DNA from: Membranipora membranacea
Taxonomy: Eukaryota; Bryozoa; Gymnolaemata; Cheilostomatida; Membraniporidae
NCBI GenBank assembly: GCA_914767715.1
Contig: OU612065.1
Location: 12,150,001-12,214,000 of the forward strand
Direction: 5' to 3'
DNA: 64,000 nucleotides
Position numbers and translations under genes: made by a program. Below are positions 13,703 to 27,700 of the stretch, one piece after another; positions within the stretch are counted from its first letter, which is position 1, and each line of letters opens with the position of its first letter. A model generated the notes under the pieces. The model did not search any database. It saw only the letters and a program-made list of their open reading frames with translations, and had not been told where the DNA came from.

Positions 13703-16221
13703 ACAGTAGATAAATAGACAAACATGTATGACATAGTATCGGCCCATGTATATGGTTCAAGCAAGGAGTAATATTACTCCTTGGGTGAAAAGAGTTAAAA
13801 TGTTCAGTTTGATCAACGATCTATGACTCCTTAGTTTGATTGCTGCAACATGATGACAGTTCAAAGCTTATCGTGTTGTACTATTGGAACCTATCCGATT
13901 CAGATATCTATGCACATCCTAATCCCTACACCGCAGATCATCACATCTGAATTACCCACCATCACCACCACTGCTCATACAGCTTCTTTAGCCCAGGAGG
14001 ACTAACCTTTTACATTCTAGTAGAACAAGTTCTCAAGTTGCCAAGCGTCTCCTGCCTTAACTAATCATTGGTGCATCCGTCCATTTTTACATCTTTGATC
14101 TTCCCGTCCATCACCAAAAGTTAAGCGGTTATTCTTTATCAAAATATCAGCAGAAGCTACAGCCTTCAATCTGCTATGAATGATTGGTATCAGTGTAAAT
14201 GCTGAGAGTTTATTTATTTATCAATTTGGTTGATTGAGTTTCATTCAGGAATGTTTTTGAATACTGTTAATAATAATGAGGGCATTGCTGTGCATCTTGC
14301 AAAATTTATTTTTATTTCTACACTAACAAATTTATTTCAGCTTCCAAAAGTTTGTAGTTTTTCCAAATCTAAAGACACATGGGCCATATTTGACACTCTG
14401 CAACTGTATTGTTTGTTTGAATTTGGTTGGCACATGCACAGTGGTGTATGTTGAATGAGAAGATAACAGAGTAATGTATGATATGATTAGTGAGGACACT
14501 ACAGCTCCTAAAATATGTTGACTGATGGCCGATTGATCCATAGACTAGAGTATGACTAATATCACTGATTGTCTACATTGGAATACCGCAGGAGCCCAGT
14601 TTGTTTACTAACTGAAAATTGTAAACAATGTATTTATTTGTTTATAGAATTGTGAATTAATGTGATATAATGCTTCATAGAATTCTCAAGTTGTCTCAAT
14701 GTTTACGGCTCCAAATCCATCCCTCAACTTTATTGTTCTAGTAGGTACTGCATGAATTGTTGAGGTATTCATCATGTTTAATTTTGAACTGTCGGCTTGG
14801 AAAAGTGATCATGTTTATAATCTAATCCAATATAGTACACTTTAATCCCCTCAATGATTTGGTCAAGCTATTTGGATAACATCATTCAACAGGATTAAAA
14901 GATATATCCTGAATTCAAGACTCCGCTCAACTTAGCTCTGTGTAATAATAGAGTAATTAAGACATGACAAAACTGAATTCAATTTGTTGATTCGTGTCCA
15001 CTGAGAAGTATTAGCTGGTTATCTCTGCTATAATCAGTTTACAAACCTATAAATTATAAGGGTGACATCTTGAAGCACTCAAAATACCATGATTGGTCTA
15101 CGCAATAATTAGGGGCGGGACTTAGGCTGGGTCCGTGTGGCTAATTAGAATCATGTATTTCTATCCATTCCCAGTGAGAGTATTCCGTTTACGAGCATAA
15201 CCATTACTACAAGTGCAACGATAATTTCTCAATCTCATCACAAACTATAAACTTCAGAGGGATATTTTGAACTTCAAATAGCGACTCCGGCACAGCATTA
15301 AAAACTCTTTTTTTTCGATCGTGCAAACAGACACAGCTCAGCTCCAAATCATATGTTCCAGCGCATATAACTTAAGCTGCGTCGAGTGGGGTGGTATCTG
15401 CTATCGTGACTCAAATAAAGGTAGGTGCTTTTTTCCACTGAAGAAATAACACAGATCAATGCGATATACCATATCCAACAACAAGATAGTTCGGTAATAT
15501 CAGCCACCTAAATTATAGCCAACATGGTCTGAGTTTAAAGAGGGTGAACAGATTCATTGAGCACAAAATCCAACATAAAAAGTGTGTGAACAAGTGTATG
15601 ATGTATGATTGTTTTGAACAGATTTCGATGGAAGATAGCATGGCTCAGTTAGCTTTTGTACACTTGTGATCACAATAGATTTGTTGAATTGAAAAACACA
15701 AACACAAATTAAACTGAGGTGAATGGATGTATGCTTTTATTTGTTTTAAATAGCACCGAAAGATAAAATCTTTTAATAAATACTTCATGTTTAATATTTT
15801 ACCCTTTGAACCGAGAATATATTGAAATGTTGATCAGATTATGCTATGATTTATCCATAGTAAGGATAAAGCTTTGATGTGGTCAAGCAAAATAAATTGT
15901 ATTTGTATTATTCACCAACCTCAAGGGGAATAAAACGTCTTAAAACACTCCTACGTTTGTGGTAGGGTGCCCATGCTTGTAGTTTTGCTTTAACAAGTGC
16001 ACTTAGATTCCAAACAACAACCACTCCGGATGGACATATTTTTGCTCTAAAGAATTCTAAAATCTTGGAATTGTGTACTGGTAGTAGAAACCTGCATGTA
16101 CAATACAGTCGGCTTGGTAAATGTAGCTGTTGGATATTTATTTCAGGACAGGCTGAACTTATAACTGACCGTATTGGATACCAACTGATCTCGAGAAAAC
16201 TTCGGAGCAATCTCACCAGGT
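13703..16221. other. Intergenic, coiled-coil gene to BMP3-like gene
   Basis: About 2.5 kb with no supported gene. It includes a perfect 22-bp palindrome at 13762-13783 and the upstream region of the ligand gene. A 102-codon open frame on the minus strand (15908-16216) matches nothing I know and is treated as chance. Confidence 0.55.
13762..13783. repeat. Perfect 22-bp palindrome, AAGGAGT family
   Basis: Two 11-nt arms, CAAGGAGTAAT and ATTACTCCTTG, abut without a loop. The left flank is GGTTCAAG and the right flank is GGTGAAA, resembling the flanks of the repeats near 2783 and 2899. It lies 60 bp downstream of the coiled-coil gene's stop codon, probably in its 3' untranslated region. Confidence 0.65.
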
Positions 16222-16245
16222 TATAAAATATAGTAGCGTATAAAA
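16222..16245 (+). promoter_or_regulatory. TATA boxes upstream of the BMP3-like gene
   Basis: TATAAAA occurs at 16222-16228 and again at 16239-16245. The second lies 56-62 bp before the preferred ATG at 16301 and predicts transcription starting near 16270. That would put the alternative in-frame ATG at 16268 at or before the cap site and favours 16301 as the real start. Judged from motif and spacing only. Confidence 0.5.
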
Positions 16246-16300
16246 CCGTTCTATTTCACAATAAAGAGTGAAACAGCTTCACACCCTAGAAATACCAATA

Positions 16301-19300
16301 ATGGGAAGGCATTATCTGACCCTCTGCCTGCTACTGGCGCTGACACTGACAGTAGTAGAAATCACGGGAAGTAAGGATATACCGAAACAGATGAAGCGAC
16401 TCTACAAGCAGTACAAACGAGGAGACTCACTGGGTGAAAACATCAATACAGTACGATATATACAGGCACATAAAGGTGAGCAGGCTGCTTTCGGTAATTA
16501 CCTCTGTCGCTGTGTTGTATGTTTTAGGTGTCCCTGTGGGATACTACAATGCTAGGAGCATTACCATTTACACTTTACTGATGTGAATCTGGACAAATTC
16601 TCAGCGACAATCTACCCACTATAGCAAATTAAGTTTTACCATATACTAAAGAAATAAGGTGCAGGGAAACATGCATCAACATTAATTTCAAACTTTTGCC
16701 TGGCTCCATTCCGTTGTCAACCGCCTCTGAATAAGGCCCCCAACTAATTTCACAAATAAATCCTAGCCCAGTGCCCATCCATCATTGAATGGGACACTGA
16801 GAAGGTCCAGGCACACATCAACCTTCACTTCACGATGACACGACTAGAAGTGCAAATGGAAACAAAAAAAGCCAAAGGTGCAATAGGTGCAAAAATTCAA
16901 AATTTTATGACCTCACAAAGATTTTTATTGCCAGTTTTTAAGTTCTCATAATTATTGTTAGGCACCACCCCCTACAACAACATCGCTTGTCAAGTTTATA
17001 CACCCTGCATATCTCTCATCTCTTATAGTCATTTACGTTAAGATAGCGCTCTGCGTGTCAACTACAAACAGCTGTATATGATCTCATGATACCCCCTCAA
17101 AATCTGAGTGACATTTAATTTACAGCTGCGGAATGTAACTTGATGTAATGAAGATCTCCAAATTAAAAGTAATAGCTCAAGATTATTGGATGATGATAAG
17201 TTTAGGTGATTTTATAGCGATCAACTTTACCATAACCTGTAATATTTAATGTAGGCGTGTCAATTATGACCCCCATAGGCAAATGCAATTTCCATGAAGA
17301 GGATTAAAAATCGTGTGTAAACTTAAATCATGGATATTATACCTTGTTCATAACATTCTAGCATTGTGTAATCTTATTGGAACAGGCCATTACAACAAAT
17401 ATTTAATTGTGAAAAACCAGCTAATATGAATTTATATATTGAGAGATTAGGCAGGGATTTCAAAAATACTCCTTGCCATTTTGATCAGTATATTGGTATT
17501 TCAAGTATGGAAAGCCCTTAGATCAGATATAAGTCCATAATGATAGGGTGTGTTGGAAGCTGTTGGATTGACATACCATGATATGACACATGCGGCTCAG
17601 CGCCTGAGCAGTTTGCGTGTTCAAGTCATATGTGTTGTCCATGCCGGTAATTTTTATTTATGTACATGTAAGGACGCGCCATATTCAAACTGAAAAAGGA
17701 CTGCCCTCTCTCAAGAAAGAGTGGAAAACTCTTTAGCTTAATCTTTAAAAAAAAATTAAAGGAGGCAATGTGAAAAGTTTATTAATTTATTATCGTTTCT
17801 GTTTGCAGGTTCAATCACGAGCAGTAAGAATCTCATATACAACTTAGACTCTTTTTATAAAGAGGACGAGCAGCTGATGAGAGCAGAACTACATTACTAT
17901 CGCCGTTCTGTTGAGGAAATGCAGACAATACAAATCGATGTCTCAGAACTCTCCCCTTATTATATCACCCTCTCACAGAGAGAAAGACGAAGCCCAGTAG
18001 GCAAAGGCTGGCAGCAGATGGATATAACCAAAACTGTACGTCAGTGTACCAACACAGTAAACACTTACAACCAAGTCGGGATATCATTTAGTGTTGTAAA
18101 CGCAGACACTGTTGCTGTTCCCGTGGATATGCCGACGTTCCTGCGACATCACTCTGTCCCATTTATTCTCATCTACTCCGAAAATAACCGAACACTTGAA
18201 ACAGACCAGATAAGCGCAAGGTCTGGTAAAAACTACAAGGACATGATTGATGAACTTGACTCAATAATTGATCCAGCAACTGGGAAACCCTCTAAGAGAA
18301 TAAAAAGAAGCATGATTGACAACAGGATTGACCTACTGAGTCCGATGTCTAATGAGATACCACCCTTAAATCAATATATAAATGTTGACGATTTATATAA
18401 TGAACTCACCAATGAGGTGGAAATAAAGGAACCTAAGCTAAAAGAAATTCAGCAGCAACTTCAGCAAGAAGAGCAGACAACTGCAACTGACAGTGGCTCA
18501 CTAGAAGTGACAGCAAAAGTTGACGAGGCGTCAAACACAGTTGTCCAATACATTCCATGGCCTTCACCAACGGACAAGAAGAAGAGGAAGAAAAGCAAAA
18601 GTTTGGATCTATTACCGACTAAGAAGTGGAAATACCACGAGAGTGAGCCTAAGCCAAATCCAGAAAGAGGCTGCAGCCGAAAATCAATGAGAATAAACTT
18701 TGAAGATGTCGGTTGGGGAAAGCGAATGATTGAGCCTAAAAAGTTTGACGCACACTATTGCGCGGGAGAATGCAACTTCCCTAATTCACTGGTGAGCGAT
18801 TCTTGCATTTCCCTGATCACTGGTATGTGATATGGTTATCTATCAGCATTAATAATCAGCTGAAAAACTGGGTTGGGTTGGTTGATGGTTACTCAGTCCA
18901 AAATTCAGAAATCCTTTCCCTCAGGCAAAATTGTTAACCAGGTTTTGGGAAGCATTACCCTTAATCCGGCACGCACATAAACATGGCTACACGCCAAAGT
19001 GAGTTTTACAAGTGTCCATACAAGCTTAGTTCCATTTTCACTCAAATTGACCAGAGCTCAAATTTCCTGCCATGCGATCATAAAAACTGCACATACATGA
19101 CAGGTTGTTTATTTGTGAAAAGTAAATTAAAAGGGATTTTCATTGTGCACCTGTCTTTGACAGCCGACTCCAAAAGCAACAAAGTTGTGATATCCTTGAT
19201 AACAAAAAATAGGATTCTTTTGTTTTATTTTCCAGGGTAAACACATGACAAATCATGCCACTTTGCAGAGTCTACTGACATCTATACGAACTAGATCAGA

Positions 19301-19427
19301 TGTGCCTCAGCCTTGCTGTGTGCCAAGCAAGCTGCAACCAGTGACTCTCATGTATTATGACGAACATAATAATATTGTACTGAAGCAATACACTGACATG
19401 GCAGTCGAATCGTGTGCCTGTCGGTAG
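16301..19427 (+). CDS. BMP3/GDF10-like TGF-beta superfamily ligand
   Basis: A secreted signalling ligand of about 449 residues in three exons: 16301-16475, 17809-18791 and 19236-19427. The first 20-25 residues form a signal peptide (LTLCLLLALTLTVV core). Residues about 25-345 are propeptide, and the C-terminal knot domain runs from 347 to 449. All seven knot cysteines are visible: 347, 376, 380, 413, 414, 446 and 448; Cys413 is in the position of the interchain disulfide. The end, EPCCVP-like QPCCVPSKL with a terminal VESCACR, and the segment EDVGWGKRMIEPKKFDAHYC resemble BMP3 and GDF10 (BMP3b) more than BMP2/4 or activins. RIKR at 222-225 is a furin-type site, and a second basic run (KKKRKK) lies near 315-320. 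The usual WxxW of BMPs is W-G-K-R-M here. Orthology within the superfamily needs a tree; membership does not. Confidence 0.93.
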
Positions 19428-21769
19428 GATTTACTAACAGGAAGCGACAGCAGGATGTGACCAGTCGACAGCAGTGCCGACAATTTACCTAATCATGATG
19501 AGCATTCCTGACTAACCAGTGAACTACTGATTGGCTTTATGACAACAAAGGTGACTTGGTACTATCTGAATGTGCCTGCAAGTTATGAGGACAAGTAAAA
19601 AGCCATATCTCTGATAAACCATCTCGATCTAAGAGCCATTTATCAGATCCGCAGTTGTGCTGATAGTAATCATAACTTCCTGTGACTGGCAGCAAACGAA
19701 TCTCATCCAGTAAGGCGCATGAGAATTCATGTTTTTTTATCACATGTGCAAATTAATACTCAGATTTTCTTTTTTTCATTGTACATATGTTCATATATTT
19801 CCAGCTTTGAGAAAACTCTTTTGAAGGACAATTATGATGGCGCCCAAATATTGTAAATTTCGACACCATTGTTTTCAGTAACCGTAACATGAATTCCTTC
19901 TTTTTCTCCACCATGTGCATTTCTTGGATGCGTTGAGCAAGCTCATGACATGCACTACTGGATATTTACCTTGTTGCAAGATTACTCAGACACACCCTCA
20001 CTCCTCATACCTGGGTTCATTGCTTATCCAGTTTTCATTTTCTTTGCCAAAATTGCTTATTATTATGCCCTAATACCTACATGTATTTATGATGAGTTTC
20101 ATGTCTTTTTATATTTGAGATTTGTACCAGTAAGTAATTATGAATATATTTATGGTGTTTACATTTTGTATGTGTATGAGATGTTTGCTTTATAGCTTTC
20201 AACTGACATCAGTCTCCATACTGGCTACATTTATTGCTCTGTCCAATGTATGTGAAATATTCCATTATATTGTCCACCTCCTTGTGTATACATACATATA
20301 TGTAGCATTACCGATAAACAACTTTTATTCACTTCAGAATTACCTAGACAATCCACGACGAATTCTATCATCTGAGAATACATCTCTATCTCAGCATCCT
20401 ATATAAAACATTCATCTATTGAGTAGAGATAGATGTAGCTTGTAGTGGGTATTTTATTGTGAAGAACTTGACTTATCTACCACATATATACGAAGCCAAT
20501 CACACCTATTTGATACATTTTTTATTGTGTTATAGTAGACTGCGGTCTGATCCGCAGGTTTTGTGAATCGATATATTTTTACATTATAATTGTCTACATT
20601 TACAAATGATGCTATCTTTATTTTGTGTCGTATGAATGTATTGTGAATGAAATTCAACTTAAATGGCAGGGATATTAAATAATAAAACTCAAAAATTCAA
20701 ACAACCTGTACTGGCACTGAAATAACATCTAGATTGGCACACTTTACTGAGTGCTCATATCATCAGAGTAGTAGTAGGCTCTTATACATCTACAGGATAT
20801 GAACTGTTGAACAATACCCAGCGCTGTAAGCTCAATACACAAATCTGTTTGCCCAAATAACCAAAATATTATTTAGACACAGCTCTTAGTCTAATAACAC
20901 TATCTAGCAAGTGTACACAGCAGTCCAAAATCAACTTCAAGTAACCAGAAATAAGCTTAATGCTAAGGTTTGTAAGTAAATGCCATACTGATCGTGCTCA
21001 TTTACTATGTCACATTAATTACTCCTGACCATAGAGTACACAATGAGGTGCCCTTACCGGCTAGGCAGCTATGAATCAGGCTAATTCCGCAGTTAATTGC
21101 TCACTTTTTGTGGTGATAACTAAGATGTCACAGATTTCAGGAAGTCTGTGATCTTATTTACCTCCCACCATGTTACTAGCACTTGGCACTTGTCAGTGGT
21201 TAGGTCGTTACTCCTACATATAGCTTAAAGAAATGATTAGCAGCAGCTCTATTTAGTGGTAGATTTGTTAAGCTGTGCTTGAAGACAACGCTTTTCCTTC
21301 CGTATGAGGATATTTTCTGCAACTGCGAGGACGTGACATGAATCAAGGGCTAAATTTATTGTTAGACGAAATCAGATTAGAACAGTTCTTGTAGGCAGAA
21401 AAAAAAAATTTTGAGAAAAAATTCAACATGTTAAAATTATCACTTATGAAATAATTAGCACCAAATGAAATCGTCTATGATCAGCAGTTATAACAATACT
21501 AATGTAAAAATCCAGATAAGTGGAACACAATAGAATTTAAAGTAATCAAAATGACCATCGAGGCAATCATAATTATTTTTCATCTCCAAGATGATTCCTT
21601 TCACCAGTCTATCATAATATCAATCTCCTGGTGAAAACATCACTGAAAGAGAGCCGATCACCTAAACGCTGCAGCAGTAGTAAACAAGAAGTTGGATGGG
21701 TAGCAGGTGGGAATGATTGTATAATTTGAGTAGAATGTCATCTACCATGTAGACATGCACATCAGAGCA
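19428..21769. other. Intergenic, convergent 3' regions of BMP3-like gene and VPS18
   Basis: About 2.3 kb with no supported coding exon. AATAAA at 20681-20686 could end the ligand transcript, which would give a 3' untranslated region of about 1.25 kb. On the minus strand AATAAA (plus 21355-21360) lies about 410 bp past the VPS18 stop and is a candidate poly(A) signal for it. A short inverted repeat with 8-bp arms (TCTATCTC/GAGATAGA) lies near 20384-20430. Confidence 0.45.
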
Positions 21770-24700
21770 CTAACTCCAGCTGTCTACTGTATCATTGTAT
21801 TCATCAGATGTGATAAATGGTTCATCAACAGACCTGGAAAAACATTAAACACGCTGGTCAATCTTATGTCAACGCATGCCATATGTATTATTTTTGTTTG
21901 GATAAGTATCAATATAAAAGCCTTGAATGCCCTTGTCTCTGCAGTTAGTACTGGTCTGCATGTGTTGAGATTTCTTCCAAAACCAATTTTATATTGAATT
22001 ATAGCAAACGGATCCAAATCAGAGAGAAGACAACTTGATGCAAATGTGAAAACTCTGAATGGCATACTGTCGTGGTTGGAGCCAAATTTGCTCACAGCTG
22101 AAATGTTGACAATCGGTATAATTATAGCTCTGCCGCAGTGTGACAACGGCTATCAAGTAAGGTCAACAAGAGCACTTGAGTTGTTTGCAATATACATGTC
22201 ACCCGCTAACATTTAATTATATTATAAACCATATTGCAGCAGAATTACAATAATCAAATGCTTTTGCTTTGATGAGAAAAGCTTTGAAGACACTCCGTTA
22301 TGCATTTTTGTATGGCGAAGGTGATGTAATGGTAGGAGGCAGTGTAATGAAAGATTGGTGGTGTGCATCAATCTCTCAAATCCTTACACAGCACTACAAG
22401 AGTACGGTATACATGAGGGCTCCTCAAACCTTACAGCACTTCTCTCACTAATCATCGCAGTGGCACATGTCATCTGCAACCAGGCCTTATAATTAACATA
22501 CAAATTTACTCTCATGACCAGCTTCACCATTAACGATGACAGTGGAAGTGACATGTTAGTCATCTGGGGGTGTGACGATGCCTGAAGAGTGTGTATCATC
22601 AAGGAAAACTCGACAGGCCATCCGTATGTATGAGTGAACAAATATCCTTACCTGATAATCTGCTCTCCACAATACAGACATTCGGCAGCTACCAAGTCAT
22701 CCAGTTCCGCCTGTACATATAAACACCGGAACATGTTATGTATGTATTACTTTGTCATGGCGAGATGTAGTAAATAATCAAGTTGTAGTTCCAGGGTTTA
22801 TCACAGGGAAGGTCAACAGCTTTATCGGCGTCTCAGGGAGCGCTAATAATAATATCCACTAGAATGTACAAGCTCTCCACAGAGCATCTAAGTGGACTAC
22901 CATACGAAAAGTTCCCAGAGAGAAATTTGAACCAGAACTTGATTTGTAAATTTGCATAATCACTTTGTGTTTTTGACACGCCAAGGCTTGAGACTATTAG
23001 CCCAGCTAAATATAGTTAGTATAAAACTACATGAGACCACAAATTGACCATTATATTAACAGTTCTGAAGTAGAACCGAAAACAAATTCAATAGCTGGAA
23101 ATAGAAGACCTTCAACTATTTCCATTTAAAATTAAAAAAAGTTTTTGTTTGGGAGGGTTTAGTAAAAGTGGGTTTGGAAGGCAGTTGAAATTGCGGAATC
23201 ATTTCCTCGAACCCTGGTAAAATGATATGAAAACTCTTCTTGTGAAGGTAAAGTGCTAAAAATAGTAAACAGTAGAAACGTCCAGAGTAAATCCCACAGT
23301 AAGACCCACCTTTACCTATATTATACATGTATGACACGAGCTCTTGACTTATGTGTTGTCACCACGGTGTATATTCAGGGTCTGTGGTCACATGGAGATG
23401 GGGATGATGTCATTCTATGAGTCACTACCGGTAGCATGGACTAGTCTATATGGAAATAAATAAAACTAGAAACTTTCCCACAAATCAATTTTATGGTGAG
23501 AAGTTTGGAGATCTCCTTGACAATGTCAATTTTCTGAGGTTAAAACGCTACAGGAGAGCCAAATGTGATGACTCTGTGTGTATTAGTCACCTAAATAAGA
23601 ATAATCCTGCTAACTAAGCCGACCAATCATATAATCTGAATTACCTAACATGTGAGGGGTTCCATATCTTGTTATATGGCACCAGGGCCTGATTTCATTA
23701 CACCCACCATTGGTTTTTAAAATGGAAAGGTTGAGCTTGAAATCAGACCATCATATTCCCAGGAAAGATAACAATGGAAGGAATGGCATGACATCTCGCA
23801 TGTATATATGAAAAGGTAATCATCGTTACATTACTCATGTCACGCGCTACACATTGTAGACGGTGCCAGACAGCATTGTTAAAAATGAAATTTTGATTTC
23901 TAAATTTAAGTGATGACAGCTTCCTGACATGTATGTACTATAGATTTCGACATCAATTTTGGGAATTTTGATCCTCATGAATGCGTTTGGGAGACATGCC
24001 AGATCTGAAGTTAATCATTCTAGCGCTTCTAGCTTGCAAATATCATAATAATAGGAAGAATTTTGAGAGCTAATGAACTGAATTCCCAATTTTGTATTTT
24101 CCACTGACACCAATCCTGTTTATGCTCGCATGGGGGGGGGGGGTGTTTCAATCAAAAACTCATTCCCAAACTGCTAACTGCTTGATGGAACTTTATATCT
24201 TCTTATCAAACAAATTTGCCTATTTGAAAGACAGAAAGATGAACGGTTTTGAGACAAAAAATTGTAGCTTATTCTAATTGAGAGGTCCCCAAGTATAGAT
24301 ATTTTGTACCACACCAAGTGCTCTCATATAAAGATATAGAGATAAACATGACATGACAAGACATAGCATAGTACATTTGTATATGTATATATTACCTTGG
24401 TGGTCATCTGGGTGAGAGAAGTAGAGGATACGGAGGTAACACTATATGTATCCTCTCTACTGGCCACTCGACGCTGTAACTCTTCTACTTTATGTCTCAT
24501 GTTTGGACTCATACTAGGCAGCACCTGTATAATAATAATATCTATCTAGTATCATTCATATCATCAATATAGAATTATTTTTGCAATTATTCTCAATTTA
24601 TGCCAGCCTTCGATTCCAGTCAGTTTGCTTATTTCATTTCTAAAGGAATGAGAACCTTCAAAAAGACTAAAACTTCATTGGATAGCACCAAAAATAAATC

Positions 24701-27700
24701 ACAGATATTATGTGGAAGATGAAACAAGACATATCATAATTGTTATTTCATGTACCTAGATTAACAAAAATTCTCTAGCAACTTGCCAGAAAACCCGCAT
24801 ACCTCGGCGATGAGACAATCAGAATGGAACTTGTGTTGACATGGGAAAAGATAGAATGATCTGGTGACAAGAGGGAAACCGCATATTGAGCATTTATCTG
24901 TCGTTCTCACTGATCCTGATCTACAATATACAGAAGAACATCAAGCAGTGTACAGTACAGTTCAATATATATCACAAACATCATTGTAAATGTGCGAGTT
25001 ATCATGTATCGTTTTTCTGATTGAATGAGGTGGTTTATGGCTGGGTTGGGAGAAAAAAAGTACATTAGACGATATCACAATTGGTTCTCAAGGGATGGGT
25101 GAGTTCCACCAACCAACTCCTTGGTTCCACCACCTAATTTTAATTTACTTTATATCATTACAAGAAAAACGCCTACTTTCCAATCAAAGAAAGGCTGAGA
25201 TACTAATAAAATGCAAATTTAATTGCCAAATGTTTCACGAAGATTGCCAAATGTCTAACAGAAGAAACATGCATCTCATCGTCCACCTGGTGAAAATTTG
25301 GGTGATCAACATATTGACATAACCATTACAGTGACAAGTATCTACTTAACAGTCTTGAAGTATTTGGCAGCAAATGCAGGTGACAGAAGGCATTAAACTA
25401 TCAAGTTTTATGATGTATATTTTGACAATAATACACATTTAACTATCATGTTGAGTGATATAGGTTGTACCATGTATTGGTGCATCTGATAAGGGATTAA
25501 CGAGGGTGAAGATTCCATAACAATGGTGTTTACTATCACTCAGCGCCCAGCTGTATAGTAGTACCTGGTAGCTTGTAGTGTAAGCAGGCAGAATGGTGTA
25601 GGTAGTGACATGGATTACGTGGGGATTTCCTAGGCTAAATAAATGGCGATTACAAATTTACATATTGAAGATACAACTGTGACATCTGCCTACCTCTTTC
25701 TGAAATCCTGGATCTGCTTACGAATCTGATCCGCACTCATAGTTGCCTCTTCCATGTCATCTTTGAGAGAATTAATATGCTCGTTATACTCAGCCAGCGA
25801 TTTGGTGATGGCCTCCTGTGTTATAAAAATACAAAATAACGACAGGGTTAGCAGTAGTATATGGTACATAGTACTGGTAGCATACTGAGCAATCTGTTAT
25901 AACAATCACGTGTAGGCCTACTGTAGGCCTACTGTCGGGTGAGGCCTCCATTTTCAAGGTTATTAAAATAAAAAAAGAACTCATTACATTTAAATGGGCC
26001 TACAGCAGGAAGGTGAGCCTGAAATCATCAGTCTACTAAACAGAGAAAGACCTTGAATTCAGAGAGATTCAGATAAAATTAGATGAACCTACCATATCTG
26101 AATGGGACTCTAAACCACCTCAAACGCGCAATTACCCAAACCATAAATGTACTATGAGTGTTTGATAAAAGCTCAATTAGCCTGCAAATTCAAGTATATT
26201 GGTAATGCCTTCAGTAAACAAATAACCACATGCAATGAAATGTAGCTAGCATAATTGATGTCCTGTCCAGAGACCAATTCATGTGCCGGTTCAAAGTCAT
26301 TCCTGAGATTGACAGATAATGCTGTTGAAGATTATCACAAATAATTGAGTACTAATATGATTATGATAGTTTCACTTGACATCCATTTGCATAAACATTA
26401 GTCTCGGCAGCAAACTCCCTGGTCTCAGCTCTTAGAGGGCTCTCTGTTAACATGATAAGATGTGCATGATTGGTAGGAGAACACAAAATATACATTATTT
26501 ACGTAGCTGTTGTTTGTGCGTGGATGGCAGCGGAGGGAGATTACTCCCTGTGTATCATTGTGTACTAAAGTTCTTTGCTATGATTTATCGATTGAAAAGG
26601 TAAGCCGGCCTCGTTGAGGAAGGAACAAATTCTTCATTTTGAACTACAGCTTCTCCCTTCCTCCCCCACGCTATCAACTGACACTAGTTGATGTCACACA
26701 TAAACAAGAATTACCAGTTGTGCCCTAAACAACTGACAGATGCTGAATCTGACTTTTACACACAACACTAAATTATCAGGTGATTTCACAGTCACTTCAA
26801 AAAGATATTTGAGTATGAAACCACAAAAATTAGAGAGCTGGATCAGAAGCGGCAGATGAGTATTGGGTTGGTTAACCCAACAGTCAGTGTGACTAAACCC
26901 TATTGAAGCCTTTTTCAATTTTAATTTTGGGCAATAAAAATGTGATTAAAACTGGTGTCTCCATGCAGGCTTCTCTGAGACCTACATTGGGTTGTCTAAC
27001 TGGTTTATTGGCATAATTACATTCTTGTCACCAATTATAGTGCCATAATATTTGCTTGTCGGGCTGTCCAAGATAAAATTTGGCAATCCCAGATAAAAGA
27101 TGAAAGGAGAGGGCCACATCCCCACATAGCATCAAATAGAAGCATAGCATGTCCAGTAATCATTTACATCACAATATTTGATACCTGGAATGATGCAAAT
27201 CAGACGATTAACTCCCTAATTAAGGAGAATTCATGATATTCGCCATTGAGACACCACAATACTGGCTATAAGAATGTATGATGGCAACATTCTGGTTCAA
27301 GGGATCGGAATAAGAGAAACTTAGCATGTATTGTGACCACAGGTTTAATTCTATCATTGCTAATAATGGATGTTGACAGCCTTAATGCACAATTTTCTCT
27401 AGAATAAGATTATAATTTCATCTGATCATGAAATCGGAACTACCACCTATAATTTCATCCATCTGCTTCTTCATAAAGGTTCAGCATATTTACTGAATGG
27501 ATTCGAGCGATATTTCAGATAGTAGAATTCCTCTTGTGCATACTGTGGGGTGTTTAATGGAGGGTTGTGTGTGAAAAGCCATAATATTTGTTTAATCAAA
27601 AGCACTCAAGGTGTGGGGCATTACCTCATAAATGTCCATATTATAGTGCTGCTATTCCCATAACACCTCCGACCCCAAATTAGTTTCACCACTGAGTTGG

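Noticed and set aside
15908-16216. 102-codon open frame on the minus strand just before the BMP3-like promoter
   Set aside because: No recognisable motif or composition bias, no splice partners, and it overlaps the promoter region of the plus-strand gene.
17585-17640. tRNA-like words (GGCTCAGCGCC and TGTTCAAGTCA) in BMP3-like intron 1
   Set aside because: The B-box match is poor and no acceptor stem or cloverleaf could be formed. At most a worn SINE.
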